A DNA stretch of 38,902 bases. Source: JBLHOS01 sp047623825 (GTDB lineage Bacteria; Pseudomonadota; Alphaproteobacteria; Rhodobacterales; Rhodobacteraceae). This document shows, in pieces, positions 16,345 through 24,987 of the stretch. Position numbers and translations under genes: made by a program. The stretch spans positions 1 through 38,902 of the forward strand of contig JBLHOS010000018.1 in the NCBI GenBank assembly GCA_047623825.1. Reading direction: 5' to 3'. How positions within the stretch are numbered: position 1 is the stretch's first letter; the number at the start of each line of letters is the position of its first letter. Below the pieces are notes generated by a model. It saw nothing but the letters and a program-made list of their open reading frames with translations. It was not told where the DNA came from and searched no databases.

Positions 16345-16818
16345 TTAGCGCAGCCGCTCGGGGTCGAAATCACGCAGGATCTTTTGTAGCTCAGGCTCGA
16401 CCAAACGGGTCGCGGCCTTTTTCAATGAGAACCATTTGCGTCGACGCAATCCAGCTTCGGGATATATATCCTCAAATTTCTTCACCTCAAGTGGGAAGAC
16501 CACAACAAGGCAAGGCAGGACAACCATAGGCTCTATCATCTTGTTGTAAGAATAGATCCCAAGACACATATCGTAGACGTTGCCTTTGACCCCCGCCTCT
16601 TCCCACGCCTCTTGTGCTGCGGCATCCGCGGGCGTCAGACCGTCCATTGGCCAGCCCTTGGGCAAAATCCATCTGCGTGTCGTCAGCGACGATATCAACA
16701 GAACCTGAACTTCGGACTTACGCACACGGTAGCACAGAGCGCCAAATTGCGTCCGCGTATCCCGTTTTCCAGCCCCGCCAAGGCGCAGGGGATGTTGATA
16801 TGTTTGTCGTGTGCCCAT
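16345..16818 (-). CDS. NUDIX hydrolase
   Basis: The chosen start ATG at 16816-16818 has AGAGAA upstream and gives 157 residues. A TTG 26 codons earlier is in frame, but the added stretch looks non-conserved. The Nudix box runs from G55 to V77 (GWPMDG, then QEAWEEAGV), with metal-binding E70, E73 and E74. It departs from the consensus: the first Glu position is Leu and the Arg before the Glu is Gln. A preceding RRWILPKGWP segment resembles diphosphoinositol-polyphosphate or diadenosine-polyphosphate hydrolases (MTH1/DIPP-like). It probably hydrolyses a nucleoside- or inositol-linked diphosphate, but the substrate is not determined. Confidence 0.82.
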   Translation of the reverse strand: MGTRQTYQHPLRLGGAGKRDTRTQFGALCYRVRKSEVQVLLISSLTTRRWILPKGWPMDGLTPADAAAQEAWEEAGVKGNVYDMCLGIYSYNKMIEPMVVLPCLVVVFPLEVKKFEDIYPEAGLRRRKWFSLKKAATRLVEPELQKILRDFDPERLR

Positions 16819-17021
16819 AGTTCTCTGTCGCGGCCCTGCTTTCGGGATGCAATCGTTTCTTTTGTGTACGATACGTCGCTTTGAAGAATTTTGCAATTAA
16901 CAGACGGTAACCTGTGTATTCGAGGATGCGGTAAAATGCGTTTAGATTCAATGAAATTGTCGCGGGCGCAGACCGATCTGCATAGAGTCATAAATCTATT
17001 TTCTGATTGGACGCGCGTTCT

Positions 17022-18194
17022 ATGAGTTTGGCCCAGTCGCCGCCGCTATTTCTTGGATCTGAGGTCTATCGCGGATCAAGTTATGGCAAATGGCACCCCC
17101 TTCGCGTGCCGCGTGTCTCAACCGTGATTGATCTAAGCCGCGCGATGGGGTGGCTGCCGGCGGCGCAATATCGCAACAGCCCGCGTGCCAAGCCCAAGGC
17201 GCTGCAAATTTGGCACACGGCTGACTATATCGCCGCACTGCAAGAGGCCGAGGAAACCCAGATCGCAACACCGGTCATGCGGGATCGTCACGGGCTGGGC
17301 ACCCATTCCAACCCAATATACCCTGAGATTTTTCGCAGACCATCCACAGCGGCAGGTGCATCGCTTTTGGCCGGTGAATTATTGTCAGGCGGCGGGGTTA
17401 TCTACCATCCCGGCGGCGGCACGCATCACGGCATGCCCGACCGTGCTGGTGGGTTTTGCTATCTCAACGATCCAGTTCTGGCGATGCTATCGCTGCGTCG
17501 CACAGGCGCAAAACGCATTGCCTACGTCGATATCGATGCGCATCACGCTGACGGCGTTGAGGTTGGGTTTGCCGGTGATCCTGATACGCTGCTCATCTCA
17601 ATTCATGAGGAACAGCGCTGGCCCTTTACAGGCCTGCTGGAGGATGATGGTGGAGGCAATTGTCTGAACCTACCGGTCCCGCGGGATTTCAACGACACTG
17701 AGATGGCTCTGATCCGAGAGGCGCTGATCCTACCAGCGCTGGCCGCGTTCCAACCCGACGCCATCGTCCTGCAATGTGGTGCGGATGCCGTGACAGAGGA
17801 TCCATTGTCGCGGCTCACTCTGTCAAACAACGCGCATTGGGCGATCTTGCGCGGGCTGATGGCGCTGAATGCCCCGCGACTGCTGGTTTTGGGTGGCGGC
17901 GGGTACAACCCATGGTCAGTCGGGCGTCTGTGGACCGGGATCTGGGCAACCCTGAATAAGATCGAGATCCCAGATCATGTGACACCCGAAGCTGAAGCTG
18001 TACTGAGGGAACTTACATGGGAAAACGCGCGCGCAGGTCGCAATCCCCCGGCACATTGGTTCACCACCCTGCAGGACGCGGCGACAGGCGGCCCCCTCCG
18101 CGATACCGTCCGTGAACGTGTGGCGATTTTACGGGCGCGGTCCGCGGCAAACGGTACGCCTGTTATCAAAAAAGCAAAAGCCAGCTTTGAATGA
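17022..18194 (+). CDS. histone-deacetylase-fold amidohydrolase (AcuC/acetylpolyamine amidohydrolase family)
   Basis: The protein has 390 residues from the ATG at 17022. A TTG 15 bases upstream would extend it by five residues. All key residues of zinc deacetylases are present: the catalytic His pair H135/H136 in GTHHGM, zinc ligands D172 and H174 in DIDAHHADG and D260 in EDPLSR, and the catalytic Tyr in GGGGYNPWS. This predicts an active deacetylase on acetyl-lysine, acetylpolyamine or acetoin-related substrates. No obvious ribosome site is visible. The 3' end overlaps the convergent membrane-protein gene by 29 bases. No partner gene nearby points to a substrate. Confidence 0.85.
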   Translation: MSLAQSPPLFLGSEVYRGSSYGKWHPLRVPRVSTVIDLSRAMGWLPAAQYRNSPRAKPKALQIWHTADYIAALQEAEETQIATPVMRDRHGLGTHSNPIYPEIFRRPSTAAGASLLAGELLSGGGVIYHPGGGTHHGMPDRAGGFCYLNDPVLAMLSLRRTGAKRIAYVDIDAHHADGVEVGFAGDPDTLLISIHEEQRWPFTGLLEDDGGGNCLNLPVPRDFNDTEMALIREALILPALAAFQPDAIVLQCGADAVTEDPLSRLTLSNNAHWAILRGLMALNAPRLLVLGGGGYNPWSVGRLWTGIWATLNKIEIPDHVTPEAEAVLRELTWENARAGRNPPAHWFTTLQDAATGGPLRDTVRERVAILRARSAANGTPVIKKAKASFE

Positions 18195-18735
18195 CAAACG
18201 CCTCTAGGACAACCAGCACGATAAACATTAAACGGTAGGCAATCGCGCGGTAACGTCGCCACAAGATCGCCAAAAGGATCAGGCATAAGATGCCCTCCAA
18301 CGGGGCGATAATCTGCGCGCCATGGCCACTTTCCCAATAACTGAACGGGCTGATAAAACGCCAGTCGCTGATGGGCCAGAAATGCGGGCGGGCATCCCCA
18401 TTGTGCAGGCCAAAATCAGTCAGAAGATGCACCAGTGCCGCGCCACAAAATGCCACCATCCAAGGTCGCCCACGCCACATCGCAAGGACCATCACAGCCC
18501 CCCAAAGCACAAAAGAATTGTCGATTGCGAAGACCGACTGCCATGCATCCGAGAAATACAGTTCATCAAAAACGACCTGTGGCGAAATTTGCAAAATCAC
18601 CAGCGAAAAACCAGCCATCAAATACAGCGATAGATCTGGCGCCAATGCCCCCAAAAGAGCGGCGGAGGTTGTCCAGCGGCGATCAGGGTCACCAAAGGCA
18701 GCTGCCCCCAATAACAGATGGGCCGGTGTATTCAT
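18166..18735 (-). CDS. integral membrane protein, DUF457/YdjM-like
   Basis: From the ATG at 18733-18735, with GAGG upstream, the protein has 189 residues and about five hydrophobic segments. It starts MNTPAHLLLGAAAF, typical of the YdjM-like membrane family, which is predicted to include metal-dependent hydrolases. His and Asp residues are conserved in HLLTDFGLHNGDARPHFWP around residues 104-122. Relatives in Rhodobacteraceae are sometimes labelled cobalamin biosynthesis protein CobQ, for which I see no support. A longer frame back to 18810 exists but adds a basic stretch unlike the family. The tail overlaps the convergent deacetylase gene by 29 bases. Confidence 0.72.
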   Translation of the reverse strand: MNTPAHLLLGAAAFGDPDRRWTTSAALLGALAPDLSLYLMAGFSLVILQISPQVVFDELYFSDAWQSVFAIDNSFVLWGAVMVLAMWRGRPWMVAFCGAALVHLLTDFGLHNGDARPHFWPISDWRFISPFSYWESGHGAQIIAPLEGILCLILLAILWRRYRAIAYRLMFIVLVVLEAFVIQSWLLLF

Positions 18736-18922
18736 CCACAACCTCGCCTTGGGGCCGACAGCCCGTTTGCTCAGTGAACCGCATTTCCGTTGGAAAGCAA
18801 CCATTGCCACCCAAACTTGCCCTAAGACTGCGTTTCAAACGTTCGGGATTGCTCTCACCTGATGTTCTAAGCATTGTCAGTGCAACACAAATAAGGGCCT
18901 GTAGCGCCAGAATGGAGACGGT

Positions 18923-19876
18923 ATGAAGATAGGGTTTATCGGGCTTGGAAATGTTGGCGCCAAATTGGCGGGCAGCCTTTTGCGAAATGGCCATGATGTG
19001 ATGGTCCGAGACCTTGACCCTGAATTGGTCGCGCCGTTTGTCGCAGCGGGTGCCGCCGCTGCCGACAGCCCCCGCGCCATGGCCGAAGCGTGTGAAATGG
19101 TGATTACCTGCCTGCCCAGCCCCGCGATCTGCGCCCAAGTGATGGAGGGCAAGGACGGGTTGCTGGAGGGTCTGTCTGAGGGCAAGATCTGGGCCGAAAT
19201 GTCGACCACCGACGCGGGCGAACTGCGGCGCATGGCCAAGCTGGTTGTCGCCAAAGGCGCCGAAGCGATTGATTGTCCGGTTTCTGGCGGCTGCCACCGG
19301 GCCGCAACCGGCAACATAGCGATCTTTGCAGGCTGCCCCCGAGAGACGTTTGAACGTGCGCTGCCCGTTCTGACGACTTTGGGCCGCCGCGTTCTGCATA
19401 CCGGCGAGGTTGGTTCAGCGTCAGTTTTAAAGGTCATGACCAACTATCTGGCAACGGCCAATCTGGTCACATTGGCCGAGGCGCTGACCACGGCCAAAGC
19501 CGCCGGGATGGACCTGAACACGACCTATGAGGCGATCAAGATCTCATCTGGAAACTCATTTGTGCATGAGACCGAAAGCCAAGTTATTTTGAACGGATCT
19601 CGTGATATTAGCTTCACGATGGATTTAGTGCTCAAAGACATCGGCCTGTTTGATCAGATTGCGCGGGATGCCGGCGTCCCGCTCGAAGTCTCCCCGTTGC
19701 TGATCAAGATTTTCAAGGACGCGATTGAACGTTTTGGCCCACGCGAGCTATCGCCAAACATCATCAAGCGGCTAGAGGAAGCGACAGGCTTGCAGGTGCT
19801 GGCCTCTGGGTTTCCCGCTGAGATGACCGATGACGAACCCGAAGAGCAGGGTTACGAGGTTGTCCCGCCAAGGTAG
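18923..19876 (+). CDS. NAD(P)-dependent 3-hydroxyisobutyrate-dehydrogenase-like enzyme
   Basis: The 317-residue beta-hydroxyacid dehydrogenase has the Rossmann motif IGFIGLGNVG (3-12), the substrate-binding DCPVSGG segment (about 117-123) and the catalytic lysine in SVLKVMTNYL (about 168-177). Such enzymes oxidise 3-hydroxyisobutyrate, tartronate semialdehyde, sulfolactaldehyde or related acids, and the exact substrate cannot be read from sequence. The C-terminus carries an extra acidic tail (MTDDEPEEQGYEVVPPR). GGAGACGG precedes the ATG. It is transcribed divergently from the membrane-protein gene. Confidence 0.82.
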   Translation: MKIGFIGLGNVGAKLAGSLLRNGHDVMVRDLDPELVAPFVAAGAAAADSPRAMAEACEMVITCLPSPAICAQVMEGKDGLLEGLSEGKIWAEMSTTDAGELRRMAKLVVAKGAEAIDCPVSGGCHRAATGNIAIFAGCPRETFERALPVLTTLGRRVLHTGEVGSASVLKVMTNYLATANLVTLAEALTTAKAAGMDLNTTYEAIKISSGNSFVHETESQVILNGSRDISFTMDLVLKDIGLFDQIARDAGVPLEVSPLLIKIFKDAIERFGPRELSPNIIKRLEEATGLQVLASGFPAEMTDDEPEEQGYEVVPPR

Positions 19877-19958
19877 CTGATCCTATAATACCATCGACGT
19901 TGGATGCGCCAAACGGTACCATCCTCCACAAATGACCATAGGCCAGAAAGCACGATTT

Positions 19959-20375
19959 ATGAGCTACGACACCAACAACATCTTTGCCATGATTTTGCGG
20001 GAGGAGCTGCCCTCAGAGCGCGTGTATGAGGACGACGACACCGTTGTGATCATGGACATTATGCCCCGCGCGGATGGCCACGTATTGGTGATCCCCAAGA
20101 CACCAGCCCGCAATATGCTTGATGCAACGCCACCACAACTGGCCGCCTGTATGGCAACGGCTCAGCGGGTCAGCCACGCAATGCTACAGGCGTTTAATGC
20201 CGACGGGATCACTCTTCAGCAATTCAACGAAACGGCTGGTGGGCAAGAAGTGTTCCACCTGCATTTCCATATCATGCCTCGCCATTTGGGCCATAACATG
20301 CGCCCACCGGGAACGATGGAAAAGTCAGACGTGATCAAGGCTAACGCCGACAAAATCCGCGCGGCATTAGCTTGA
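19959..20375 (+). CDS. HIT family nucleotide hydrolase/transferase
   Basis: The 138-residue histidine-triad protein has the HxHxH motif at H100, H102 and H104 (FHLHFHIMPR), with H102 as the catalytic residue. It is probably a nucleoside phosphoramidate or dinucleoside polyphosphate hydrolase of the Hint type. The start at 19959 (MSYDTNNIFA) matches the usual start of the family. An in-frame ATG at 19932 would add nine residues without clear homology. Neither start has a strong ribosome site. The gene ends just before the shared bidirectional terminator. Confidence 0.85.
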   Translation: MSYDTNNIFAMILREELPSERVYEDDDTVVIMDIMPRADGHVLVIPKTPARNMLDATPPQLAACMATAQRVSHAMLQAFNADGITLQQFNETAGGQEVFHLHFHIMPRHLGHNMRPPGTMEKSDVIKANADKIRAALA

Positions 20376-20396
20376 TTACATTCGACGATACGTAGG

Positions 20397-20427
20397 AAAA
20401 AGCCCCGCTTCTGGCGGGGCTTTTTTT
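20397..20427. terminator. bidirectional intrinsic terminator between HIT gene and pntB
   Basis: The stem GCCCCGC (20402-20408) pairs with GCGGGGC (20414-20420) across the 5-base loop TTCTG. Five A residues lie on the left and seven T residues on the right, so it can terminate transcription in both directions. The pntB stop codon (TAA on the minus strand, at 20426-20428) lies inside the T-run, so this gene ends within the terminator. Confidence 0.9.
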
Positions 20428-21865
20428 AATCAATCTTTGGCAGCAAACTGTCGATTGAGGCTTTTGCGTCACCATAGAACATCCGCGTATTTTCTTTGAA
20501 GAACAGCGGGTTCTCGATGCCAGAGTAGCCAGTGCCTTGTCCGCGTTTTGACACGAATACTTGCTTGGCTTTCCAAACCTCCAGAACCGGCATCCCGGCA
20601 ATCGGGCTGTTGGGATCATCCTGCGCCGACGGATTAACAATGTCGTTGGACCCGATAACAATTGCGACGTCAGTTTTGGGAAAATCATCGTTGATCTCAT
20701 CCATTTCCAGCACGATGTCATAGGGCACACGCGCCTCAGCCAGCAGCACGTTCATATGGCCCGGCAGTCGCCCCGCGACAGGGTGAATGGCGAACCGAAC
20801 GGTCTTGCCTGCGGCGCGCAGTTTGCGGGTCAGCTCTGACACCGATTGCTGTGCCTGCGCGACGGCCATGCCGTATCCAGGAATGATCACGACGCTGTCG
20901 GCATCGTTCAACGCAGCTGCCACACCGTCCGCATCAATGGCGATCTGTTCACCCTCGATCGCGGCTGCAGGGCCGGTAGTTCCACCAAATCCACCCAAGA
21001 TCACCGACACGAAATTTCGGTTCATCGCGCGGCACATGATGTAGCTAAGGATTGCCCCTGATGAGCCAACAAGCGCACCCACAACAATCAAAAGGTCATT
21101 GCCAAGGGTAAAGCCGATGGCCGCAGCGGCCCAACCTGAATAACTGTTCAGCATCGACACAACCACAGGCATGTCTGCCCCGCCAATGCCCATGATCAGA
21201 TGATAACCGATAAACCCGGCAATCAGCGTGACCAGCAGCATCGTCCAGATACCAGCACCACTGAAATACATCAGCCCCAGAACGACACAGGCCAACAGTG
21301 CGGCCGCATTCAGCATGTGCCCGCCCGGCAACTGATTGGGCTTACCATCAAGCCGACCGGCCAGTTTTCCAAACGCAATCACAGAGCCTGTGAACGTCAC
21401 GGCACCAATGAAGATACCTAGGAAAACCTCTACCTTTAGGATCGCGATTTCTACTGCATCCTTGCCAGCCAACAGCGCCGAGAAGCCAGACAGGTCGTCA
21501 ATCGAGCCTCCCTCAGCCAGCAGCCGGGTCACCGTTCCCAACTCAATATCGGCGTTCAAGCCAATAAAGACCGCCGCCAGTCCGACAAAACTATGCAATG
21601 CGGCAACCAGTTGCGGCATCTCCGTCATCTGAACTTTGCCTGCCACGAAGTAGCCAGCGTAAGACCCTGCCGCAACGCACAACAGGATCAGTACATAATT
21701 GCCCATGCCAGGGCCAAAGACCGTGGCCAAGACCGCGATAGCCATACCCGCAATCCCAAACCACACGGCGCGCTTGGCGCTTTCTTGATTGCTCAGCCCG
21801 CCCAAGGACAGGATGAACAGAACGGCAGCGGCAATATAGGCCGCGGAAGTCAGTCCGATACTCAT
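20426..21865 (-). CDS. pntB: NAD(P) transhydrogenase subunit beta
   Basis: The 479-residue protein has about nine N-terminal membrane segments that form the proton channel with PntA. A C-terminal soluble NADP(H)-binding domain (dIII) has the motif GYGMAVAQAQ (about residues 330-339) followed by the VSELTRKLR and HPVAGRLPGHMNVLLAEA stretches. With PntA it couples proton entry to hydride transfer from NADH to NADP, supplying NADPH. The gap from the pntA stop is 11 bases, and the two form one transcript ended by the shared terminator. Confidence 0.95.
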   Translation of the reverse strand: MSIGLTSAAYIAAAVLFILSLGGLSNQESAKRAVWFGIAGMAIAVLATVFGPGMGNYVLILLCVAAGSYAGYFVAGKVQMTEMPQLVAALHSFVGLAAVFIGLNADIELGTVTRLLAEGGSIDDLSGFSALLAGKDAVEIAILKVEVFLGIFIGAVTFTGSVIAFGKLAGRLDGKPNQLPGGHMLNAAALLACVVLGLMYFSGAGIWTMLLVTLIAGFIGYHLIMGIGGADMPVVVSMLNSYSGWAAAAIGFTLGNDLLIVVGALVGSSGAILSYIMCRAMNRNFVSVILGGFGGTTGPAAAIEGEQIAIDADGVAAALNDADSVVIIPGYGMAVAQAQQSVSELTRKLRAAGKTVRFAIHPVAGRLPGHMNVLLAEARVPYDIVLEMDEINDDFPKTDVAIVIGSNDIVNPSAQDDPNSPIAGMPVLEVWKAKQVFVSKRGQGTGYSGIENPLFFKENTRMFYGDAKASIDSLLPKID

Positions 21866-21876
21866 GTCATCGCCCC

Positions 21877-23448
21877 TTAAGATTTCTGGAACATGGCGAG
21901 CATTCTGCGTGTTACCAAAAAGCCCCCCACGATATTAACACTGGCGATCAGGACCGCGATGGCACTGAGCATTACGACAAGAAAATTTGACGATCCGATC
22001 TGCAGCAAAGCCCCAAGTATCACGATCCCAGAGATTGCGTTGGTCACCGCCATCAGCGGCGTGTGCAGCGAATGGCTAACATTCCAGATCACTTGGAACC
22101 CAATGAACACCGATAAGACAAACACAATAAAGTGTTGCATGAAACTGGCCGGTGCGAACGCCCCGATCACCAGCATCAGCAATCCACCAGCTACCAACAG
22201 GCCAACCTGCGATTTGGTTTGCGTCTTGAAGGTCGCAACCTCGGCGGCACGCTTCTCATCGGCACTCAGAACCTTGGTCGGCTCTTTTGGTTTGGCAGCG
22301 ATCGCCGGCACTTTGGGTGGCGGCGGCGGGAAGGTAACCTCACCCGCAAAGGCGACCGTTGCCCCCCGGATCACATCATCCTCCATATTGTGATTTACCC
22401 GACCATTCTTTTCAGGGGTCAGATCGGTTATCATGTGGCGAATATTGTTGGCATACAGCGTTGAGGCTTGCGCGGCCATCCGGCTAGGGAAATCGGTGAA
22501 ACCCACGATTGTCACGCCGTTGTCGGTGACGATCTTCTGATCCATCACCGTCAGTTCACAATTGCCGCCTCGCTCAGCAGCCAGATCCACGATGACCGAA
22601 CCCGGTTTCATCATCTCGACCATATTCTTGGTCCACAGTACAGGCGCGTCGCGCCCGGGGATCAGGGCCGTAGTGATGACAATATCGATCTCGGGCGCCA
22701 GTTCGAGAAACTTCTCTAGCTGCTTTTCACGGAACTCTGGACTGGACGGGGCCGCATAGCCACCGGTCGCCGCACCGTCTTGCTGCGTACCCTCAAATTC
22801 GAGGAACACGAATTCAGCGCCCATGCTTTCGATCTGCTCGGCGACCTCGGGGCGCACGTCGAATGCATAGGTGATCGCCCCCAAGGACGTTGCCGTACCG
22901 ATCGCCGCTAGACCTGCGACACCAGCACCAATGACCAGAACCTTAGCCGGTGGAACCTTGCCCGCCGCAGTCACCTGCCCCGTAAAGAACCGACCAAAGT
23001 TGCTGCTTGCCTCAATGACCGCGCGGTAGCCCGCGATATTGGCCATCGAGCTGAGCGCGTCCATTTTTTGCGCCCGGCTGATGCGCGGTACCATATCCAT
23101 CGCAATGACATTGGCGCCTTTTGAGCGAGCCAATTCCATCAGGTCAGTGTTCTGGCCGGGATAGAAGAAACTGATCAGCGTCTGACCATGGGTTAGGCGC
23201 TTTGCCTCAGTTTCTGTGGGCGGGCGCACCTTGGCCACCACATCGACGGCCTTGAACAAAGCAGCGGGCGATTTGATGATCTCGACGCCGACGGCTTTAT
23301 AACTTGCGTCTGGGAACCCGGCGGCTAACCCTGCGCCCGTCTCAATCGCACATTCATATCCAAGTTTTTGCAGCTGGACCGCACTGTCGGGGGTCATGGC
23401 AACGCGCGCCTCCCCCAGTTCAATTTCCTTCGGAGCGCCTATCTTCAC
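21877..23448 (-). CDS. pntA: NAD(P) transhydrogenase subunit alpha
   Basis: The 523-residue subunit is the fused type, like that of E. coli. An NAD-binding domain (dI) starts at the family's KIGAPKE and includes VIGAGVAGLAAIGTA (about residues 170-184). A proline-rich linker (FPPPPPKVPAIAAKP) and about three to four C-terminal membrane segments follow. The start is GTG at 23446-23448, chosen because AGAGGGAA precedes it at good spacing and homology begins there. A GTG 24 codons further upstream is in frame but adds non-homologous residues. It is divergent from kynU. Confidence 0.93.
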   Translation of the reverse strand: MKIGAPKEIELGEARVAMTPDSAVQLQKLGYECAIETGAGLAAGFPDASYKAVGVEIIKSPAALFKAVDVVAKVRPPTETEAKRLTHGQTLISFFYPGQNTDLMELARSKGANVIAMDMVPRISRAQKMDALSSMANIAGYRAVIEASSNFGRFFTGQVTAAGKVPPAKVLVIGAGVAGLAAIGTATSLGAITYAFDVRPEVAEQIESMGAEFVFLEFEGTQQDGAATGGYAAPSSPEFREKQLEKFLELAPEIDIVITTALIPGRDAPVLWTKNMVEMMKPGSVIVDLAAERGGNCELTVMDQKIVTDNGVTIVGFTDFPSRMAAQASTLYANNIRHMITDLTPEKNGRVNHNMEDDVIRGATVAFAGEVTFPPPPPKVPAIAAKPKEPTKVLSADEKRAAEVATFKTQTKSQVGLLVAGGLLMLVIGAFAPASFMQHFIVFVLSVFIGFQVIWNVSHSLHTPLMAVTNAISGIVILGALLQIGSSNFLVVMLSAIAVLIASVNIVGGFLVTRRMLAMFQKS

Positions 23449-23681
23449 GTCAATTCCCTCTTCGTTCCCATACTCGCGGGTCTTCTTAAGCACATTCAAT
23501 ACCCTGCAGATCAGAGACACTCAACCAATTGCAGTTTTGTCGTTGCGTGATGAGCCATCTTATTTGCGAAATCAGATGCCAGCGGGCACGGAATGGCCCA
23601 AACGCCGGTCCGTTTGGGTGAAAGAAAGTTCTGCAAACCGGCTGCTTGACCTGACAGTCTTTGCAGCCCAAAAGCAGTGCT

Positions 23682-24872
23682 ATGACAGATTTTAACGCCA
23701 CCCGCGCCGCTTTTTACCTACCCCCAGATATCATTTATCTTGACGGCAACTCCCTTGGTCCGCTGCCCAAGGGCGCACAGGCCGCGATGAACCGTGTCTT
23801 GAACGATGAGTGGGGTGAGATGGTCATCACTGGGTGGAACCGCGCAGGATGGATGGCCCTGCCGCAGGTCTTGGGCAATCGCATCGCCCGCCTGATCGGG
23901 GCCGAGGACGATCATGTGACCGTTGGCGACACCCTGTCGATTCGACTCTATCAAGCCCTTGGTGCCGCTGTCGCGATGACAGACCGCAAGGTTGTGCTGA
24001 CAGATACAGGCAACTTCCCGTCCGATCTTTATATGGCCCAAGGGCTGCTGGAGACACTTGGTCAGGGTCACGAACTACGTCACGTCGCGCCGCAAGACGT
24101 TGCTGCATCATTAAGCGATGAGGTCGGCGTCTTGATGTTGACGCAGGTTGATTACCGGTCTGGCCGGATGCACGACATGGCCACATTGACCGCACAGGCC
24201 CATGAGTTGGGCATCGTCACTGTTTGGGATCTGGCCCATTCAGCGGGCGCGGTTGAAGTCGACCTAATCGGTGCGGCCGTCGATTTTGCTGTCGGATGCA
24301 CTTATAAATATCTCAATGGTGGCCCCGGCTCCCCGGCCTTTCTTTATGTGGCACCTCGCCATGTTGAGACGGCACAGACAGTTCTGAATGGTTGGCTTGG
24401 CCATGCTGACCCATTTGCGTTTGAGCCTACATACCGTCCCGGCCCCGGCATCACTCGGATGCGGGTCGGCACACCCGCGATCCTGCAAATGCGTGCGTTA
24501 GAGGCAGCATTGGATATCTGGGATATGACCAATATGGCAGATATTCGGGCAAAATCGATAGAACTTACCGAACGGTTCATCGCAGGGATTGAAGCTAACT
24601 GCCCGTCATTGACCCTTGCCTCGCCCCGCAACGCAAAACAGCGCGGCAGCCAGATTTCATTGCGATTTGAGCATGGCTATGCGGCGATGCAGGCCTTGAT
24701 CGCACGCGGTGTCATCGGTGATTTTCGCGCACCTGATTTGATGCGGTTTGGTTTCACCCCACTGTATGTAAACGAAAGTGACGTCGACGCCGCTGTCGCG
24801 CATATTTCCGAAGTGATCGGGCAGCGACTTTGGGACAAACCAGAATATCATCACCGCAATGCGGTGACCTGA
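23682..24872 (+). CDS. kynU: kynureninase
   Basis: The 396-residue PLP-dependent enzyme splits L-kynurenine to anthranilate and alanine, in tryptophan catabolism. Recognisable parts are the N-terminal YLDGNSLGPLP (about 19-29), WDLAHSAGA with D183, and the PLP lysine K209 in CTYKYLNGGPG. The C-terminal DFRAPDLMRFGFTPLYV is also characteristic. The start at 23682 is chosen from the family pattern. A TTG seven codons upstream is in frame, but the ribosome site is weak for both. The usual partners, tryptophan dioxygenase and kynurenine formamidase, are not adjacent, so the pathway must be completed elsewhere. Confidence 0.92.
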   Translation: MTDFNATRAAFYLPPDIIYLDGNSLGPLPKGAQAAMNRVLNDEWGEMVITGWNRAGWMALPQVLGNRIARLIGAEDDHVTVGDTLSIRLYQALGAAVAMTDRKVVLTDTGNFPSDLYMAQGLLETLGQGHELRHVAPQDVAASLSDEVGVLMLTQVDYRSGRMHDMATLTAQAHELGIVTVWDLAHSAGAVEVDLIGAAVDFAVGCTYKYLNGGPGSPAFLYVAPRHVETAQTVLNGWLGHADPFAFEPTYRPGPGITRMRVGTPAILQMRALEAALDIWDMTNMADIRAKSIELTERFIAGIEANCPSLTLASPRNAKQRGSQISLRFEHGYAAMQALIARGVIGDFRAPDLMRFGFTPLYVNESDVDAAVAHISEVIGQRLWDKPEYHHRNAVT

Positions 24873-24987
24873 TCGCTGTTTGTATACAAAAGTGTGCAGT
24901 TAAACATTGGTTATCATTGGATTTTTTCATTTACAGTGCGTGATTTTTCGCTAGTTGATTAAATAAATTTCCGACAAGAGGCCGATC

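Noticed and set aside
23449..23520. Upstream extension of PntA by 24 residues from a distant GTG
   Set aside because: The extra residues do not resemble PntA, while the GTG at 23446-23448 has a good ribosome site and starts at the conserved KIGAPKE.
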